Assembly (NCBI GenBank): GCA_017163975.1
Contig: JAFFSR010000227.1
Coordinates: 7,802,501-7,866,500, forward strand
Direction: 5' to 3'
Length of the DNA stretch: 64,000 bases
Origin: Anastatus disparis
Lineage: Eukaryota > Arthropoda > Insecta > Hymenoptera > Eupelmidae
Shown: positions 1-17,053 of the stretch, one piece after another
Numbering within the stretch: the stretch's first letter is position 1
Layout of the letters: the number at the start of each line of letters is the position of its first letter
Program-made: the position numbers and the translations under genes
The notes under the pieces: model-generated
What the model was told of the DNA's origin: nothing
Seen by the model: only the letters and a program-made list of their open reading frames with translations
Database searches by the model: none

Positions 1-388
1 GGTAAATAATTGCATTTCAAACAATTGTTAATAGAGGGCAAAATACTCTATTTGATTGTTTGTAAATTTAACAATTAGAAAAAATTGTTTCAAGTTTTTT
101 AGTTAATTTAGTTAATAATATGTTAAATAGGGAAAAATTACATGAAAAAAAGTAGTCATTGACTAGCAGAGTTTTCAAAATTTTAGTCTTATTTTGTAAG
201 CATGAATATTTTGCATTTTTGAATATTTTTTAATAAGATATTTAAAAATATTCAAGCCAATAATTTATAGTAAGTAATAAAATAAGTTTTATTAAGAGAA
301 GAAGTCGGCGATGATCAGTATTTTCTTTTAGAATAATTTATATAATTTTAGGGTTTATTATTTTAAATGATTAATAAAATTATCTCTA

Positions 389-510
389 GGTACCGAGTTT
401 GATGCAAGTGTTACTGTACGTTACATGTGCTTAATTCACAAACACACTGACAACCTTCGTCGCTAATTAATATCATCATGATAGCATAAATACAGCAACG
501 TTAAATAAAA
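389..510 (+). repeat. SINE copy 1, 3' fragment
   Basis: Matches the tail of the tRNA-derived SINE family: CTGTACGTTACATGTGCTT, then the CGTCGCTAATTA block, then the GTTAAATAAA end. The tRNA-like head is lost apart from a trace of the B box (CCGAGTTTGAT) at the left edge, so this copy has an internal deletion. It lies tail-to-tail with copy 2. Confidence 0.8.
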
Positions 511-564
511 AATATTGTATTTTAGAAAAATCAAACTTTTGAAAATATCTAAGATTCACATGAT

Positions 565-759
565 TTTTTATTTAACGTTGCTTGTATTCTTTATTTATAC
601 TATCATTGCGATGCTAATTAGCGACGAAGGTCATCAGTGTGTTTGTGAAAAAAACAAATGTAACGTATACAGAGGTACTTGCATTAATCGGCCGAGATCA
701 GGATTCGAACTCGGCACCTCGAGATTACAAATCTAACGCTCTACCGACTGAGCCACTTA
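565..759 (-). repeat. SINE copy 2, near full length
   Basis: Minus-oriented copy read from 759 down to 565. It has the tRNA-like head (GTGGCTCAGTCGGTAGAGCG, then GAGTTCGAATCC) and ends in GTTAAATAAA. It has small mismatches in the middle. Copy 1 lies some 55 bp away in the opposite orientation, so the two tails form an inverted repeat. Confidence 0.85.
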
Positions 760-1570
760 AATACAATATTTTTATTATCGTTTCTAATTATTTTAAACGT
801 TTGAAATGTTCGTAATTTAGTTTGACATCAGTGCCATATAGAATTCACATTCTACTAATTCACCGACCTGTTCCCGTCACAAATTAAAAAAAAAAAAAAA
901 AATCATAACGCCACAAATATCTGTAAATAACGCGTCATCAAACCTGCCAAACAAAAAATCTAGTTCGATAAAAGAAAAAAGAAAATTAAATAACATACAA
1001 TAATCCATACGTATGAATGAGTGAGTGGATGTCCGTGTATTAGCAGTTAGTAGAAATTGCACGGACAAGTTCCTTCAGTAGGATATACAGTTGTAATTGA
1101 AAACTTTACAACAAAGTTTCAAAATCAATTTTTGTAGTAGTTATGAAAATTAATTCTCATGTAATGTCCAAGTTTGTAACACGTATTACATCGTAAGATT
1201 TATTTTTATTTTGCAAATCTTATATCTTGTAAGCTTTCTAACATGAAATTTATAATTTTACTTTTCATTCAAACTCTGCAATAATTGAAAAATTGTGATT
1301 CTCTTGCAATATGAAAAAAAAAAAAAAGATTTTGATAGTAACATATTATACAAAAGCTTTAAGCATTTTATTATTCAATCATAAAATAAATGTACATACA
1401 TATTCACGATTAATTTATTATCACCAAACGAGCTAATGAAATTCATATCATTTGGAGGGGGATAGGTATAAAACAAAAAAAAAAATTACTAAAACGTTAT
1501 TGTAATCACATAATAATTAAGTGTTAGCAAACATGTTAAAAGGTTACCAATTCGTTGATTATTTTTTTGT

Positions 1571-1748
1571 TTTATTTAACGTCGCTGTATTTATACTGTC
1601 ATTGCGATGCTAATTAGCGACGGAGATCGTCAGTGTGTTCGTGTAACGTACAGTTGTGCTTGTATCAATAGGCCACCGAGAGCGGGATTCGAACTTGAGA
1701 CCTCGAGATTACGAATTCATCGCTTTACCGAACGAGCCACTGATAATC
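1571..1748 (-). repeat. SINE copy 3
   Basis: Minus-oriented copy of the same family, with head at 1748 and tail at 1571. The head keeps TTCGAATCCCGCTCTCGGTGG. The middle is shortened: the TTTGTTCACAAACAC block is partly missing. A 65-codon open frame through it is not a gene. Confidence 0.85.
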
Positions 1749-2263
1749 TCTAATATAATTTTTAATCGGTCCATGCCAATTTCATTGGACCTACTTTACT
1801 TGAGTCGACAGTTGAAATTTTCAAGCTTTGATCTGTGCTTGAATTTTCTTTGATGACGGGCGCTCGTTGAAAAATTTTCAATCTGTTTAGGCGCTTTGAA
1901 CGAATGAAGTTCAGTAAATAGGAATCGTGTCCTATATTTATAAAAATAATATTTAATTAATTTATTAATCAAATTAACATCTTAGAAGAATCAATAGTCA
2001 AATTTAAAATATATCTTATAATTAAGTTTTATATCTTTAAGAAATATACTTTTTATTTTTTATACAAATTTAATGATATTGAAATTCTACATTCGAAGTA
2101 TAAATAACTCTTTCAAAATACTTAATTTTTTTTTTATTTTTGAGTAAAAAAACTAATAAGTTAATTATTAAAATAAAATTATTATACCAATTTATCAATT
2201 CACTTACTTTATTTTAAATTATTTTAATAAAAATAATTAAAATGTCAAAAAATATAATTTAAA

Positions 2264-5200
2264 TTATTGACTATAAATTCGAAAAAAATGAGTATTCCTT
2301 TTACCTGGATTACATCCAATAGAAGGAACAGCAACTAAACTTTGTCTTTTACTTAGCGGATGAAGCGCGGACAATGCTCGGCTTACGCCAATCTAATAGA
2401 AATTAAAAAAAATAATAATTAATGAAAAAAAATAGCATGTAAGGCACTTTTTTTTTTAAACTATAGAAAAAATTCTTCATAAGCATGTAACTTTTACAAG
2501 CTATAATAAAGAAAACGTGTAAATAAATATACTTTTGAATGACGTATTCGATGCTCCATTAAGTCAGCACCGAGCAATTCTTCGTTTTCACTCATTCTTA
2601 TCGGTATTATTTGATCTATTACCTACATGGAAAAAATAACGAATAAAAATATATTAAACAACATAATTGTAACTAGTAAAATAAAATAAATTTTTCTTTT
2701 TTTTAAATACCCATAAAAGAATTGCCGAAGATATAAAGCTCCACGTTGCTAAACAAACAGCAGTTAGACTTTGAATACCTAATAAATACCAACCTCCGCC
2801 TATTAATTAAAAAAAAAAATTTATATACAACTTTATTGAAACTGTCCAATGAAAAGATGATTGCTGCAGGTAATACATGAAAAAAAAAGAATAATGCAGA
2901 CCGAAAAAAGAAATATGAATGAACTTTGCAAATAATAATGTATTTTACTTATTGTAACTTTAAATAAACAATTTTCAATCCATACTATTAGCATTTGTTT
3001 TTGAAAATTTTCATTTTACCTTTAAATAAACCTTTTCTTCCACTAGTCGTGTCAAGAGGATATGGATTATCGGCAAAAAAACCTATTGCAAGTATACCCC
3101 AAATTCCACTTACACCTATATGCACATCCAAAATTATTCATTAATAACATTATAAAATTTCTATGATTTATTTTTTTTTTTAATTAAATAAATATTACCA
3201 TGTGTAGCGGATGCTCCGACTGGATCATCTATACCTAATTTGTCTATTATTGGCATCATAAAACATGTTAGGAATCCTCCTACAATGCCAACAAATATTG
3301 ATTCCCAAGCTCTGTATAAAAAACAGCCACCTACATATTTATTTCAAATGTAATTATGTAAATTTAAAAAAAAGTTTATTTTTTATAATCAAAGCATTTA
3401 AAAATGCATTTTTAGCAGGGGCTTTAAAAATATTTTGCTGTTATATTTAAATCAATTATAAAGCATTAAAAATAATGTTATACGAGATTCTTTTCCATTT
3501 TCACTACCATTAATGAATTTTTTTTTATTTAACGTCGCTGTATTTGTGCTATTGTTGCGATGCTAATTAGCGACGGAGGTTTTTAGTGTGTTTTTGAACA
3601 AAGCACATGTACCCGTACAGTGGTGTTTGTAAAAATCGGCCGAGAGCGGGATTAGAACTCGGGTCCTCGAGATTACGAACCCAATGCTCTACCGAGTGAG
3701 CCACTTAAACCTCTCCATTTGGAAATAAATATTCCAAACTTCAAAAGTGGGAAAAGCCAACAAATAAAAGAATAAAAATTAATTGTACTAAAAGCGAGTA
3801 ATCAGAAAGGCAAATATTATTTTTAGAAATGACAAAGCTACGAGAGTAAAAAAATCAACATATTAAACAAACAATTTACCCGTAATTGCTACTAAAGCGC
3901 CTAATATCCCGTTAATCTGACTGAGAATATCGATTCCTTTTGGATTATTAAGACTGAATATAAGACCTATTAATCCACCGCCCATACTGGCAAGCAATGT
4001 TGATACAGCGGCTCTTGCGGCGTATGTCCATTTCTGACCGCTTACTCCGTAAGTACTGCCGCTATTAAATGCTAGCCAACCCCACCTGTATCATGGATAA
4101 TTAGAAGATAAATGTTCAATTAAATTTACTTTTATGATATTAAAAATTTTTTTTTTGTTTCAATTAAAATATAATCTTAAACAATTTTTAAAGTTAAAAA
4201 TTTGAACACCGAGCAAAGTAATCAATTATTGCATGCAAATTCAATCACTTTCATGTATGGAAAATTAAAAATTACATACTAATTTTTTTTCTAAATTGAA
4301 GTACTTGAAAATTCAAGATTAAGTCTAAACAGATTAAGTATCACACATTTTTTTAATCATTTTCTATATAAATTCAAAATCCTCTTAAGATGAGGCCGTA
4401 TAGCTCTGTCCTTGTCTAATCTAAATTTTCATTATTATGAATAAATTAAATATTGTTATACAAAAGTAAGAATATAGCCCAATAGATTTCAGGATGAGCA
4501 AACGATCCTATTCTATGAAAAAATATAAAATTTTCATTAGTTTTCAAGTGAGGTTTGAAACGGAAAAACAATTGAATTTGATAACTGTTATTCCGTTTCT
4601 GACCTTACTCAAAAACTAATGAAAATTTTATATTTTTTCATAGAATAGGATCGTTTGCTCGACCTGAAATCTATTGGGCTGTATCCTTACTTTTGTATAA
4701 CAATATTTAATTTATTAATAATAACAAAAATTTAGATTAGACAAGGACAGAGCTATACGGCCGCCTCTTAAGGATAGATAAGACATTTTTTCTAGAGCCT
4801 TCGTGTTTGTAGCTCGTATAATTAAAAAAGAAATGTAATTACCATAAAACGAATAGTCCCATGATAGCATTGACCGGGCATCCAAGTGGAAGAGGATCGA
4901 TACCGTTGTCATATCGGCCAAGTCTAGGGCCGAGCATAATTGCACACGCAAGAGCTATCTTTCATTATAGTCAATTAATTTCCTTTTTTTTTATCTTTAT
5001 GAAAAATTACTTAAAGTAAATGATGATGTTAGTAAAGTAGAGAAATGTTGGGTAATAGTAGTGATTTTAGTATCATAAAATTAATGATGTATTTCTCTAA
5101 AAAAATATATCTTAATATTTTGATTAATAATAATTATTTAATTCTTTATGATTTTTAAAAATGCGAAATTAATTATGTATTTATTTTTATAAAATAACGA

Positions 5201-6587
5201 AAATTAAAAAAAAAAACAATATTTAAAAATAAATATTTAAATAATTATTATTTATATTCATGCTAATAAGTTTTTTTTTATTTAATGTCGCTATATTTAT
5301 GCTACTATTATGATGCTAATTAGCGGCGGAGGTTTCTCAATGTATTTATGAACTTTTTATATAATCCAATATGAAAGAATCCAATTTCACATCATTTATT
5401 GTTTTTTAAGTGATTATTTTTCAAAAATTTTATGTAAACTAGATGATTTTACTAAACTTTTTCAATGAGATTCATGCATTTAAATAATCTACATTATCTT
5501 TTTCTTTTAAACTTAATAATTCACCAGATACACCGCCAACTAGATGAACAGTACCAGAGCCAGCGATATCAACAGCTCCTAATTTATTTAAAAAACCATG
5601 ATCACCCCAAACCCAGCCAGCTGGCATGCAATAAACGATGGTGTTTAAAAACGAGAAAAGACAATAAGCTTTGAAATTACATCTGTAATAAAGGACATTA
5701 ATTAATAAAGTTGCTTTGCTTTTCTGAATGTTTAAATGATAGAAATTGTTTCATGCTCTTTTAACTAAAATAATTAAAAGTTTTTAAGCTACATTTATTG
5801 TTTCAAATGTATTACGTTTTTTTAACGATTATTTCGCATTTTTAACTTTTTATGACTAACACCGCGATAATTATCAAATTACTTTATATAATCATTTTTT
5901 ACATTCATATTTTAATTATAGTATGATGCAGTATTACTGAAAACGGTGGTTTTAAAAAAGTATAATTTTATCGTAAATTATTTTCCTAACATTAAAACAT
6001 TCAAAATTTTGTTTCTCCATTTAATCAATACCGCTCTGCCATAGCTCCGCTGACGATGGTCGTTGATGTAGTAGCAAAACTTAATTGAAATATAAACGCC
6101 GAGCATATAGGACCAAACAATTCATCGTCTATCGACGGATCTACTAAATATGCACCAATGCCAATGAATGGATTAGTTGGTTCCTCTCTACCGAAACTCA
6201 TACCAAAACCAAATAGCCAATAAGTCAATCCACCCAAAACAATGTCAACCACGTTCTTCATCATAATGTTGACTTCATTTTTCAAAGAAACACAACCAGA
6301 TTCTAACATTCCAAAACCTATTTGCGATTTAATTAATATTTAAATAATTTATTATGTTAATTCAGATTTTAAAATATTTTTAATATTTTATTTATAAACA
6401 GTTAGTTATTTTAGTGAACTTTTTTTTTTAGACATTCAATATTATTACCTGTTTGCATAGTAAATATAATAAATGCGTTTGAAATGATCCATGTAGCATC
6501 TTCTTTTGTGATATTATAATAAGAAGCAACATAAGGAGTTATGATTGTGATATTAGTCTCATTTGTTAAAACATTATTCAAATCCAT
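2264..6587 (-). CDS. Amt: Ammonium transporter (Amt/MEP family), ten coding exons
   Basis: Membrane channel that conducts ammonium/ammonia across the plasma membrane; the Drosophila orthologue serves ammonia sensing. Coding exons on the minus strand: 6449-6587 (ATG at 6585-6587), 6032-6317, 5525-5682, 4843-4954, 3880-4085, 3199-3330, 3020-3115, 2711-2799, 2533-2622 and 2305-2392. All junctions keep frame, giving about 465 residues, near the family's usual length. Visible signatures are QTGFGMLESGCV, FQLSFATTSTTIVSGAMAER, AGWVWGDHGF, DIAGSGTVHLVGG (conserved Asp and first pore His), LWWGWLAFNSGSTYGVSG and GASATHGVSGIWG (second pore His). Asn-linked glycosylation sites (NET, NIT) sit in the outside N-terminus. 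The 3' end is uncertain. Either the last exon splices at 2304 to an exon I cannot find, or it reads through 14 more codons to TAA at 2264-2266. The introns carry SINEs and a fold-back element. Confidence 0.93.
3523..3713 (-). repeat. SINE copy 4, in an Amt intron
   Basis: Full-length minus-oriented copy between the exons at 3330 and 3880. It has the tRNA-like head (GTGGCTCACTCGGTAGAGC), the CACTGTACGGGTACATGTGC block and the GTTAAATAAA tail followed by an A-run. One B-box base has changed (GAGTTCTAATCC). Confidence 0.87.
4389..4767. mobile_element. Fold-back (MITE-like) element at a TTAA site
   Basis: A 379-bp near-perfect long inverted repeat flanked by TTAA on both sides (4385-4388 and 4768-4771). 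The left end begins GATGAGGCCGTATAGCTCTG and the right arm, reverse-complemented, begins GAGGCGGCCGTATAGCTCTG. The arms match over about 175 bp each, with a short centre near 4575. There is no coding capacity. It lies in the Amt intron between the exons at 4085 and 4843. A TTAA target fits piggyBac-type or Sola3-type elements; the GAG terminus favours the second, from memory of those families. Confidence 0.85.
5272..5352 (-). repeat. SINE copy 5, tail fragment
   Basis: Minus-oriented 3' fragment of the SINE family in an Amt intron. It keeps the CATTAAATAAA-type end, a diverged ATACAGCGAC block (ATATAGCGAC) and the CCGCTAATTAGCATC block, and ends before the tRNA-like head. The mismatches suggest an older copy. 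Confidence 0.75.
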
Positions 6588-7284
6588 TTTTTAAAAATTA
6601 AAACAAGTAGTTTAAAATTTTTTAACGTTAAACCTCTTACTTTATACAGAAATCAAAGAAAACTGACGCAAGGAATAGGTAATATCGTGACAGTTGAAAA
6701 AAACAAATTAATTATTGAAGGATAGAAGACTTGTACGAGTTGAACGCAAAGAGTAAACATTATAGGAAATAAAAAAAAGGTTATAAAGAAAGGAACTCAT
6801 TTCAATTTTTTTTACCTTTTTTTTATTGGCTCACAACCAGCCGTTACAGTAATTTTCTTATTGTGTCTTCTGTAAATGTTTCCTTCCCGTTCTAAAACCG
6901 CGATTCATTTTTATTTATTTAAATTCGTGAATAGAATATCTAGTCTAAAATAAGGAAACAATATCACAAGGATAAATCTGTCGATAGTCTTCTTCTTTTC
7001 ATTTTTTTTTTGTTATTAGTGAATAAATGGTAAATAGAAAAAATTACAATAATTAATATAACATAAAATCATTGCTATTTAGTAAACAATTATGACAGCA
7101 ATCAATAATTATTACAATAGTCACATAATTTTCTACTTTGACACTTTCCAATTTTATTACAAACAAGGATAAATCATAGCAAACAATTGCAATACATTTA
7201 CCCGGTTTCGTCGTATTTTTTTTCACTTCACACACTTAAAAATTTTTTTATTTTCGAAAGCGACGCAAACTTAAAATTTGAGGC

Positions 7285-7466
7285 TTGAGATGGAATTACA
7301 AAAAATAAAAAAATACGATCGGTTAAAAGAAACGTTGAAAATTCAATATTACAAGTATTAATTTCGCTTGTTTTTTAAGATGAGCGAAATTAATACATAC
7401 AAACATTGAATTTTCAACGTTTCTTTTAACCGATATAATTTTTTATTTCTTGTAATTCCATCTCAA
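7285..7466. repeat. Hairpin element (inverted repeat about 180 bp)
   Basis: TTGAGATGGAATTACAA at the left end is matched by TTGTAATTCCATCTCAA at the right end. Pairing continues through the AATCGGTTAAAAGAAACGTT-like region to a short centre near 7378. The arms differ by a few bases. There is no protein, and the short length and symmetry resemble a small MITE. It lies in or just downstream of the GABARAP 3' untranslated region. Confidence 0.75.
7442..7447 (-). terminator. Candidate poly(A) signal of GABARAP
   Basis: AATAAA on the minus strand, about 120 bp past the GABARAP stop codon. It lies inside the right arm of the hairpin element. Other A/T-rich signals are nearby, so its use is not certain. 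Confidence 0.35.
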
Positions 7467-7564
7467 ACGTCTATAAAGACTACAGTGTAGATAGTAGACC
7501 TTTATTAGTATTAGTTGCTGTCGATCTTTTTTTTTTATCGCTAGAATTTTTCTTTCTTGGAATA

Positions 7565-12758
<5,194 letters not shown>

Positions 12759-13397
12759 TCACTAAACTTTTTACTATCTTTTACGTATTCCTTGTTTGTT
12801 TTTTTTTCTTCTATTTGCTTTTGACGTTTGGTCTTCGATTTCCTTTTGTGTAGAAGAGAAAGAAAAGGTAAACGTCAAACGTTGAGAACGCAACGCGTTA
12901 TGTGTGTAACAAAGTTAGATTTTTACAAACGAAGACGAAATAATGACGAATATAGAAAGTTGAGAAGCTATGCTCTTTTGCACTCGAGTAATAATATATA
13001 TATATATAACGAAGGAGGAGGAGGAGAGTGGAGTGAAGAGCGCGTGGTGATGCGTCGCTACTGGCTGCTGCTTGCTGCGCTACTAACTTGAAGTAAAAAT
13101 TCTCAAACTCAAACTAACGCGCACACTCCAAAAAGCGCTCTTTCACCGTCGTGCTCACACTCTCATTTATCTCCGTCTCTCTCTTACCGATAGATTTTGT
13201 AATAAACTTGAATTTATTCCGTCTTTGTCTTTTTGGCGATCTGACTCTGACTCGACTTGACAGTCCCACAACATGCGCATATACGTATTTTCTATATAAA
13301 GCAACGCACACAAACAAAGATGGAGCTGGTGTGCTGTGCTTGTGTTGTGCGCACACCGCAGTCGCAGTGTACAAATAAATGTCGTCGTCATCGCGTT

Positions 13398-13399
<2 letters not shown>

Positions 13400-13434
<35 letters not shown>
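13400..13434. repeat. TA microsatellite
   Basis: Uninterrupted TA dinucleotide run of about 17 units, upstream of GABARAP. Confidence 0.95.
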
Positions 13435-13437
<3 letters not shown>

Positions 13438-14537
13438 TACTATATCGAGAGACAAAAGGTTCGTTCGATTTAAAGGGAAAAACAGAGACGGAACATGTAA
13501 AACGGAGGGGCGCATCATATGTGTGACTTCCACAGATGATTATTTTTTTTATTTGAATTTGAAATTGTTTTTGTTGTTTCGATGCCCACTCCACTAGCAA
13601 TAAGGCGAATAAACGTGCTTAATGCTTGGCAGGTTTCAAATGATAGAGAAGAGAGGAGGAAATAATATTGCGGAATTTAATGAAATTCTAACGCATGTAA
13701 ATAATCTTGTGTTGATTTTATGTTTTCAAATAAAAATTTGTGTAATTTTAATGTAAAGTAAATATTTATTTATTTTCTATAAATACTAAAAACTATTGAT
13801 TTTTTTATTAGTTAAATTTGTAATTATTAAAAAATTGTTTTTATGTAAATATTACTCAAATGTAAAATAAATAAAATATTTTTTAAACTTTGTAACAATT
13901 TTTTTATATATTAGAATACACAGTAATTATTTGGTTTTTAAATTATTATTTTACATCCATTTTTTAATTTCAAAACAATTTTAATTTCAAGCAATATACT
14001 TTCATATTTTGAAATTGAAAACAAAACTTCTGTTTGTTGAAAAACCAAAGGATGACGTCATTTTTGATAAACTCGAGTATACGTGATTTGGAAAAATAAG
14101 GAAAACCACAGGTAACATCAACTATTCAATGTTACACATGCAAATGCAATAATAAGCTCAGAGATAATCTAAACAAATAGGTATTTTCCAATCTCGATAG
14201 TTGGAAAATTTTAGATTTTACGGTTCTCATGACGTCATTAAGACAAACATTTTTCGGCTATTTTAAAAAAATTTCTTTACTATTTTATTTTATAGCATAA
14301 TCAAAATTTTATGATGCAAAATCTTCTATAACTATTTCATAAAATTAATTATAAAAGTTGATTGATAAAAATAAGAGAATAATTAAAAGATTTGTTACAA
14401 GAATATAAAAGAATTATTTGAAAAACGATGAAAGTTTTAAATATTTTACCATGATTTTTTGTAATAATTTAAGTATATAGGTGTAAATTAACAACTCGTT
14501 GAATTAATGTAAAATTCATAAAATCGAATTTTAGACA

Positions 14538-14543
14538 TTTATT
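14538..14543 (-). terminator. Candidate poly(A) signal of RpL22
   Basis: AATAAA on the minus strand, 56 bp past the RpL22 stop codon. The short spacing suits a ribosomal protein gene. Confidence 0.55.
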
Positions 14544-14598
14544 TTTTTAAATATGTACAGATGTTGCAATAATGTCATTTTAGAATATAAAAGGATAT

Positions 14599-16352
14599 TT
14601 ATTCAGCATCATCTTCTTCATCATCTTCCTGACTGTTAATCTGGAAGTAACGGAGTTCATACGTTTCCTTATCTTTGGAAACTACTCGAAGCCAATCACG
14701 AAGCTTGTTCTTTTTCAAATACTTCTTTGTCAAGTATTTGAGGTACCTATTAAACACATTTTTTCATGATTAGTGCAAATATCGTCCTTAGTTGTAATTA
14801 TTATTTTCTTTAATTATACAAACTGCTTTTTATTCTTTATACAAAAGTATAGTATACTTTTTTTTACATCAGTTAAAATTTAAGCAAATTTATAAATAAT
14901 TAAAATAAGAAAGTTAAATTTTGTTAATAGAAAAAGCAGATTCACCATGAATAACTATAAAAAAACTCACCTCTTAGAGAAATCAATGTCACTGTTTACT
15001 GTCAGCTTCATCTTATTCCTCTCAATTGTGACATTGTTGCCAAAATTATTTGTTTTGCCATGAACCTTAATACGTTCCTGAAGGTACTTTTCCTAAAATA
15101 ATTGAATAAAATTAGTAATTATGAATTGCCAAACTTTTATGTCAAATAAAATATTTTTTGTTTCTCCGTTAATAATTTTGCAGTTTGAAAATTGTAAAGA
15201 TTGTTTTATTTGTATTCAAGAATAGTTTGTTGATAATATTTATTAATTAGAAAATAAATATTCCATAAATTTGCTTTTGTTGCTTTTAGTGGGAAAAAAT
15301 TTAATGGCTTAAAGTAAAATATGCATTTTATTAAAAGGAAAGTAAAATGTTCTGTAAGATTTAAATTATTAAATTAGAAACAAAATAAAACAAAAAAACT
15401 AATAAATGATATGAGAGACGTTTAAATCTAAAATTATTTTTTCAGCTGTAACTATTTTAATACTAATTTACTGTTTACAATTGAAATATAGCAATATTGA
15501 TTAAATAAAATTATATATTTATATAGTTTACTATATTGTATAAGTTAAGTGACTAATATTCTACAAATGGTATTCATTATAATAGTAATTTGTACATATT
15601 TTTTCAGAAACTTCGTTGTAATATCCCTATTAATTTCAAGTTTTAAACAAACTGAACTATGAATTTCTACAATTTAAATTCTAGTTTATCATTGATAGTT
15701 ACTTTTCTAAAAGAATTTTGAATTCACTTACAAAATTGGCAACATCCATAATGTTGTCTTCGACTGGATGTGTACAGTCAATTGTGAACTTTAGCGACAC
15801 CTTCTTCTTCTGGCTTTTGCCACGAAGGTGTTGCTTCTTGTTGACCTGTGGCTTAGGCACAGTGGTCTTCTTTTGAACCTGCATTAAAATTTAAAAAATA
15901 TATTTATGTCAATATAGTATAATATAATTTTAAAGATTTCAACTTTGCATATGATTAGAAGATTCTATTTGAATAGGTTAGGATCAACATTAATGAATAT
16001 CAAACATTTACGTATTGGATAACTTAAAAAGAATATAAAATTGTCACATTGTTTTAGTTCTTTTTTCTTTTATATAATTCTGTTAAAATAACACTTAAAA
16101 AAAAATTGAATTATTTAACAACAGCATGTGGCACTAAGCAATTTCTATGAAATTTTGACGTGTTGATGTCGCGAACATAAGCCGGAAAAATCCATTTTTT
16201 TAGCACACATCACAAGTTTTTATAATAAAATAAAAATAGTGGAATATAAAAAAACATTTCTAAAATTCATTCTAATTCAAATTTATTTAAAAAAACAATT
16301 AACTTCTGTAATAATTATATTATTTCTTAAGAAAAATTCTTACCGCGACCAT
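14599..16352 (-). CDS. RpL22: 60S ribosomal protein eL22
   Basis: Structural protein of the large ribosomal subunit, at the exit-tunnel side. Coding exons are 16344-16352 (only ATG GTC GCG), 15732-15878, 14971-15092 and 14599-14746. They add to 426 bp, giving 141 residues. The first exon ending just after the start codon is common in insect ribosomal protein genes. Family motifs are a basic N-terminus ([14 protein letters not shown]), then [39 protein letters not shown], and [20 protein letters not shown]. The C-terminus is acidic (EDDEEDDAE), as in animal eL22. The long N-terminal extension of Drosophila RpL22 is absent, so this is the compact form. The gene shares its promoter region with NDUFA6. 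Confidence 0.97.
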
Positions 16353-17053
16353 TTTAGCGGGTTGTAGAACAACGAAAGAGATACCCCGAAAGTCTGCTTT
16401 TTTGGCCTAGAGGCGTTAGTGTCGCTTACTTTACTTTATTTCATGGACGTGGGTGTAAAACTATTCTGTAAAATCTGTTCTGTATGTCACAGTTAGTGGC
16501 GCTAATTTTTAATCACTAGAGTACACTAGTCACCAGTACGTAGCGGGTAGCGGGATATTTAAAATTATAAAAATACAAATTTATATTAATTTTCTAATAT
16601 TATTTTATTAGAATTTATAAAATAAAGCAGTTTTTGGAAATACTGTTAAAATAATTCGAACAATAAACCCTAATGAAATTAATATTCTTTCATTGAAATA
16701 TTTTACTTCTCAATTGATTTCTCTATTTGAAAATATGACAATAAAAAGTATTTTAATATTTATTTGAAAATATTTGTTGTAAATTTATATTTATCTTACC
16801 ATAAACAGCTGAAATTGTTTTTTATACAAAAACTTAAGAATCTAAAAACAAAACCAATAATAATTGCTAGCCCATTTCAATTGTTTACAAAACATTTAAA
16901 ATTTAAAAAAGCTAAATTAATAAGTAAAACATTAAAACAATAAATAATCAAACCATTAGTCATTAATAATTTTTATTTAAAATTTTTTTAAACTTATGAT
17001 TTAAATTAATAAGAGGGCGTAGTCGTAGATCGAATATTTTTAGGAAGCGAAAC
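16353..17053. promoter_or_regulatory. Shared head-to-head promoter of RpL22 and NDUFA6
   Basis: The start codons of RpL22 (minus) and NDUFA6 (plus) are 701 bp apart with nothing coding between. Just upstream of the RpL22 ATG the minus strand carries pyrimidine-rich TATCTCTTTCGTTGTTCTAC, which could be the 5'-TOP start used by ribosomal protein mRNAs. The 16370-16560 stretch has more GC than its surroundings. Whether one element drives both genes is inference. Confidence 0.6.

Larger units (their letters stand above)
1..2263. other. Left flank, no gene recognised
   Basis: AT-rich DNA downstream of the ammonium transporter gene, which lies on the minus strand. It holds three SINE copies (annotated separately) and poly-A/T runs. 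I see no exon with coding character. A 3' untranslated region or an extra terminal exon of the transporter could lie here, but nothing in the sequence settles it. The small open frames in this stretch are chance frames through AT-rich DNA or through the SINEs. Confidence 0.5.
6588..7564. other. Spacer between Amt and GABARAP
   Basis: AT-rich DNA that must hold the Amt promoter (Amt starts at 6587 on the minus strand) and the GABARAP 3' end. I see a hairpin element at 7285-7466 and no TATA box that I would defend. A 60-codon open frame near 7053-7235 has no recognisable content. Confidence 0.5.

Noticed and set aside
515..736. Open frame of 73 codons and similar frames at 1656-1853 and 21289-21489
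   Set aside because: They run through SINE copies; the peptide changes with copy orientation and decay, and there is no family resemblance.
659..758. Possible genuine tRNA gene on the minus strand
   Set aside because: The A and B boxes look tRNA-like, but the acceptor stem does not pair and the same sequence recurs with a fixed non-tRNA body in eleven places, so it is a SINE head.
13114..13600. 139-codon minus frame and four overlapping frames
   Set aside because: All cross the TA microsatellite, giving Ile-Tyr repeats on both strands; typical artefact.
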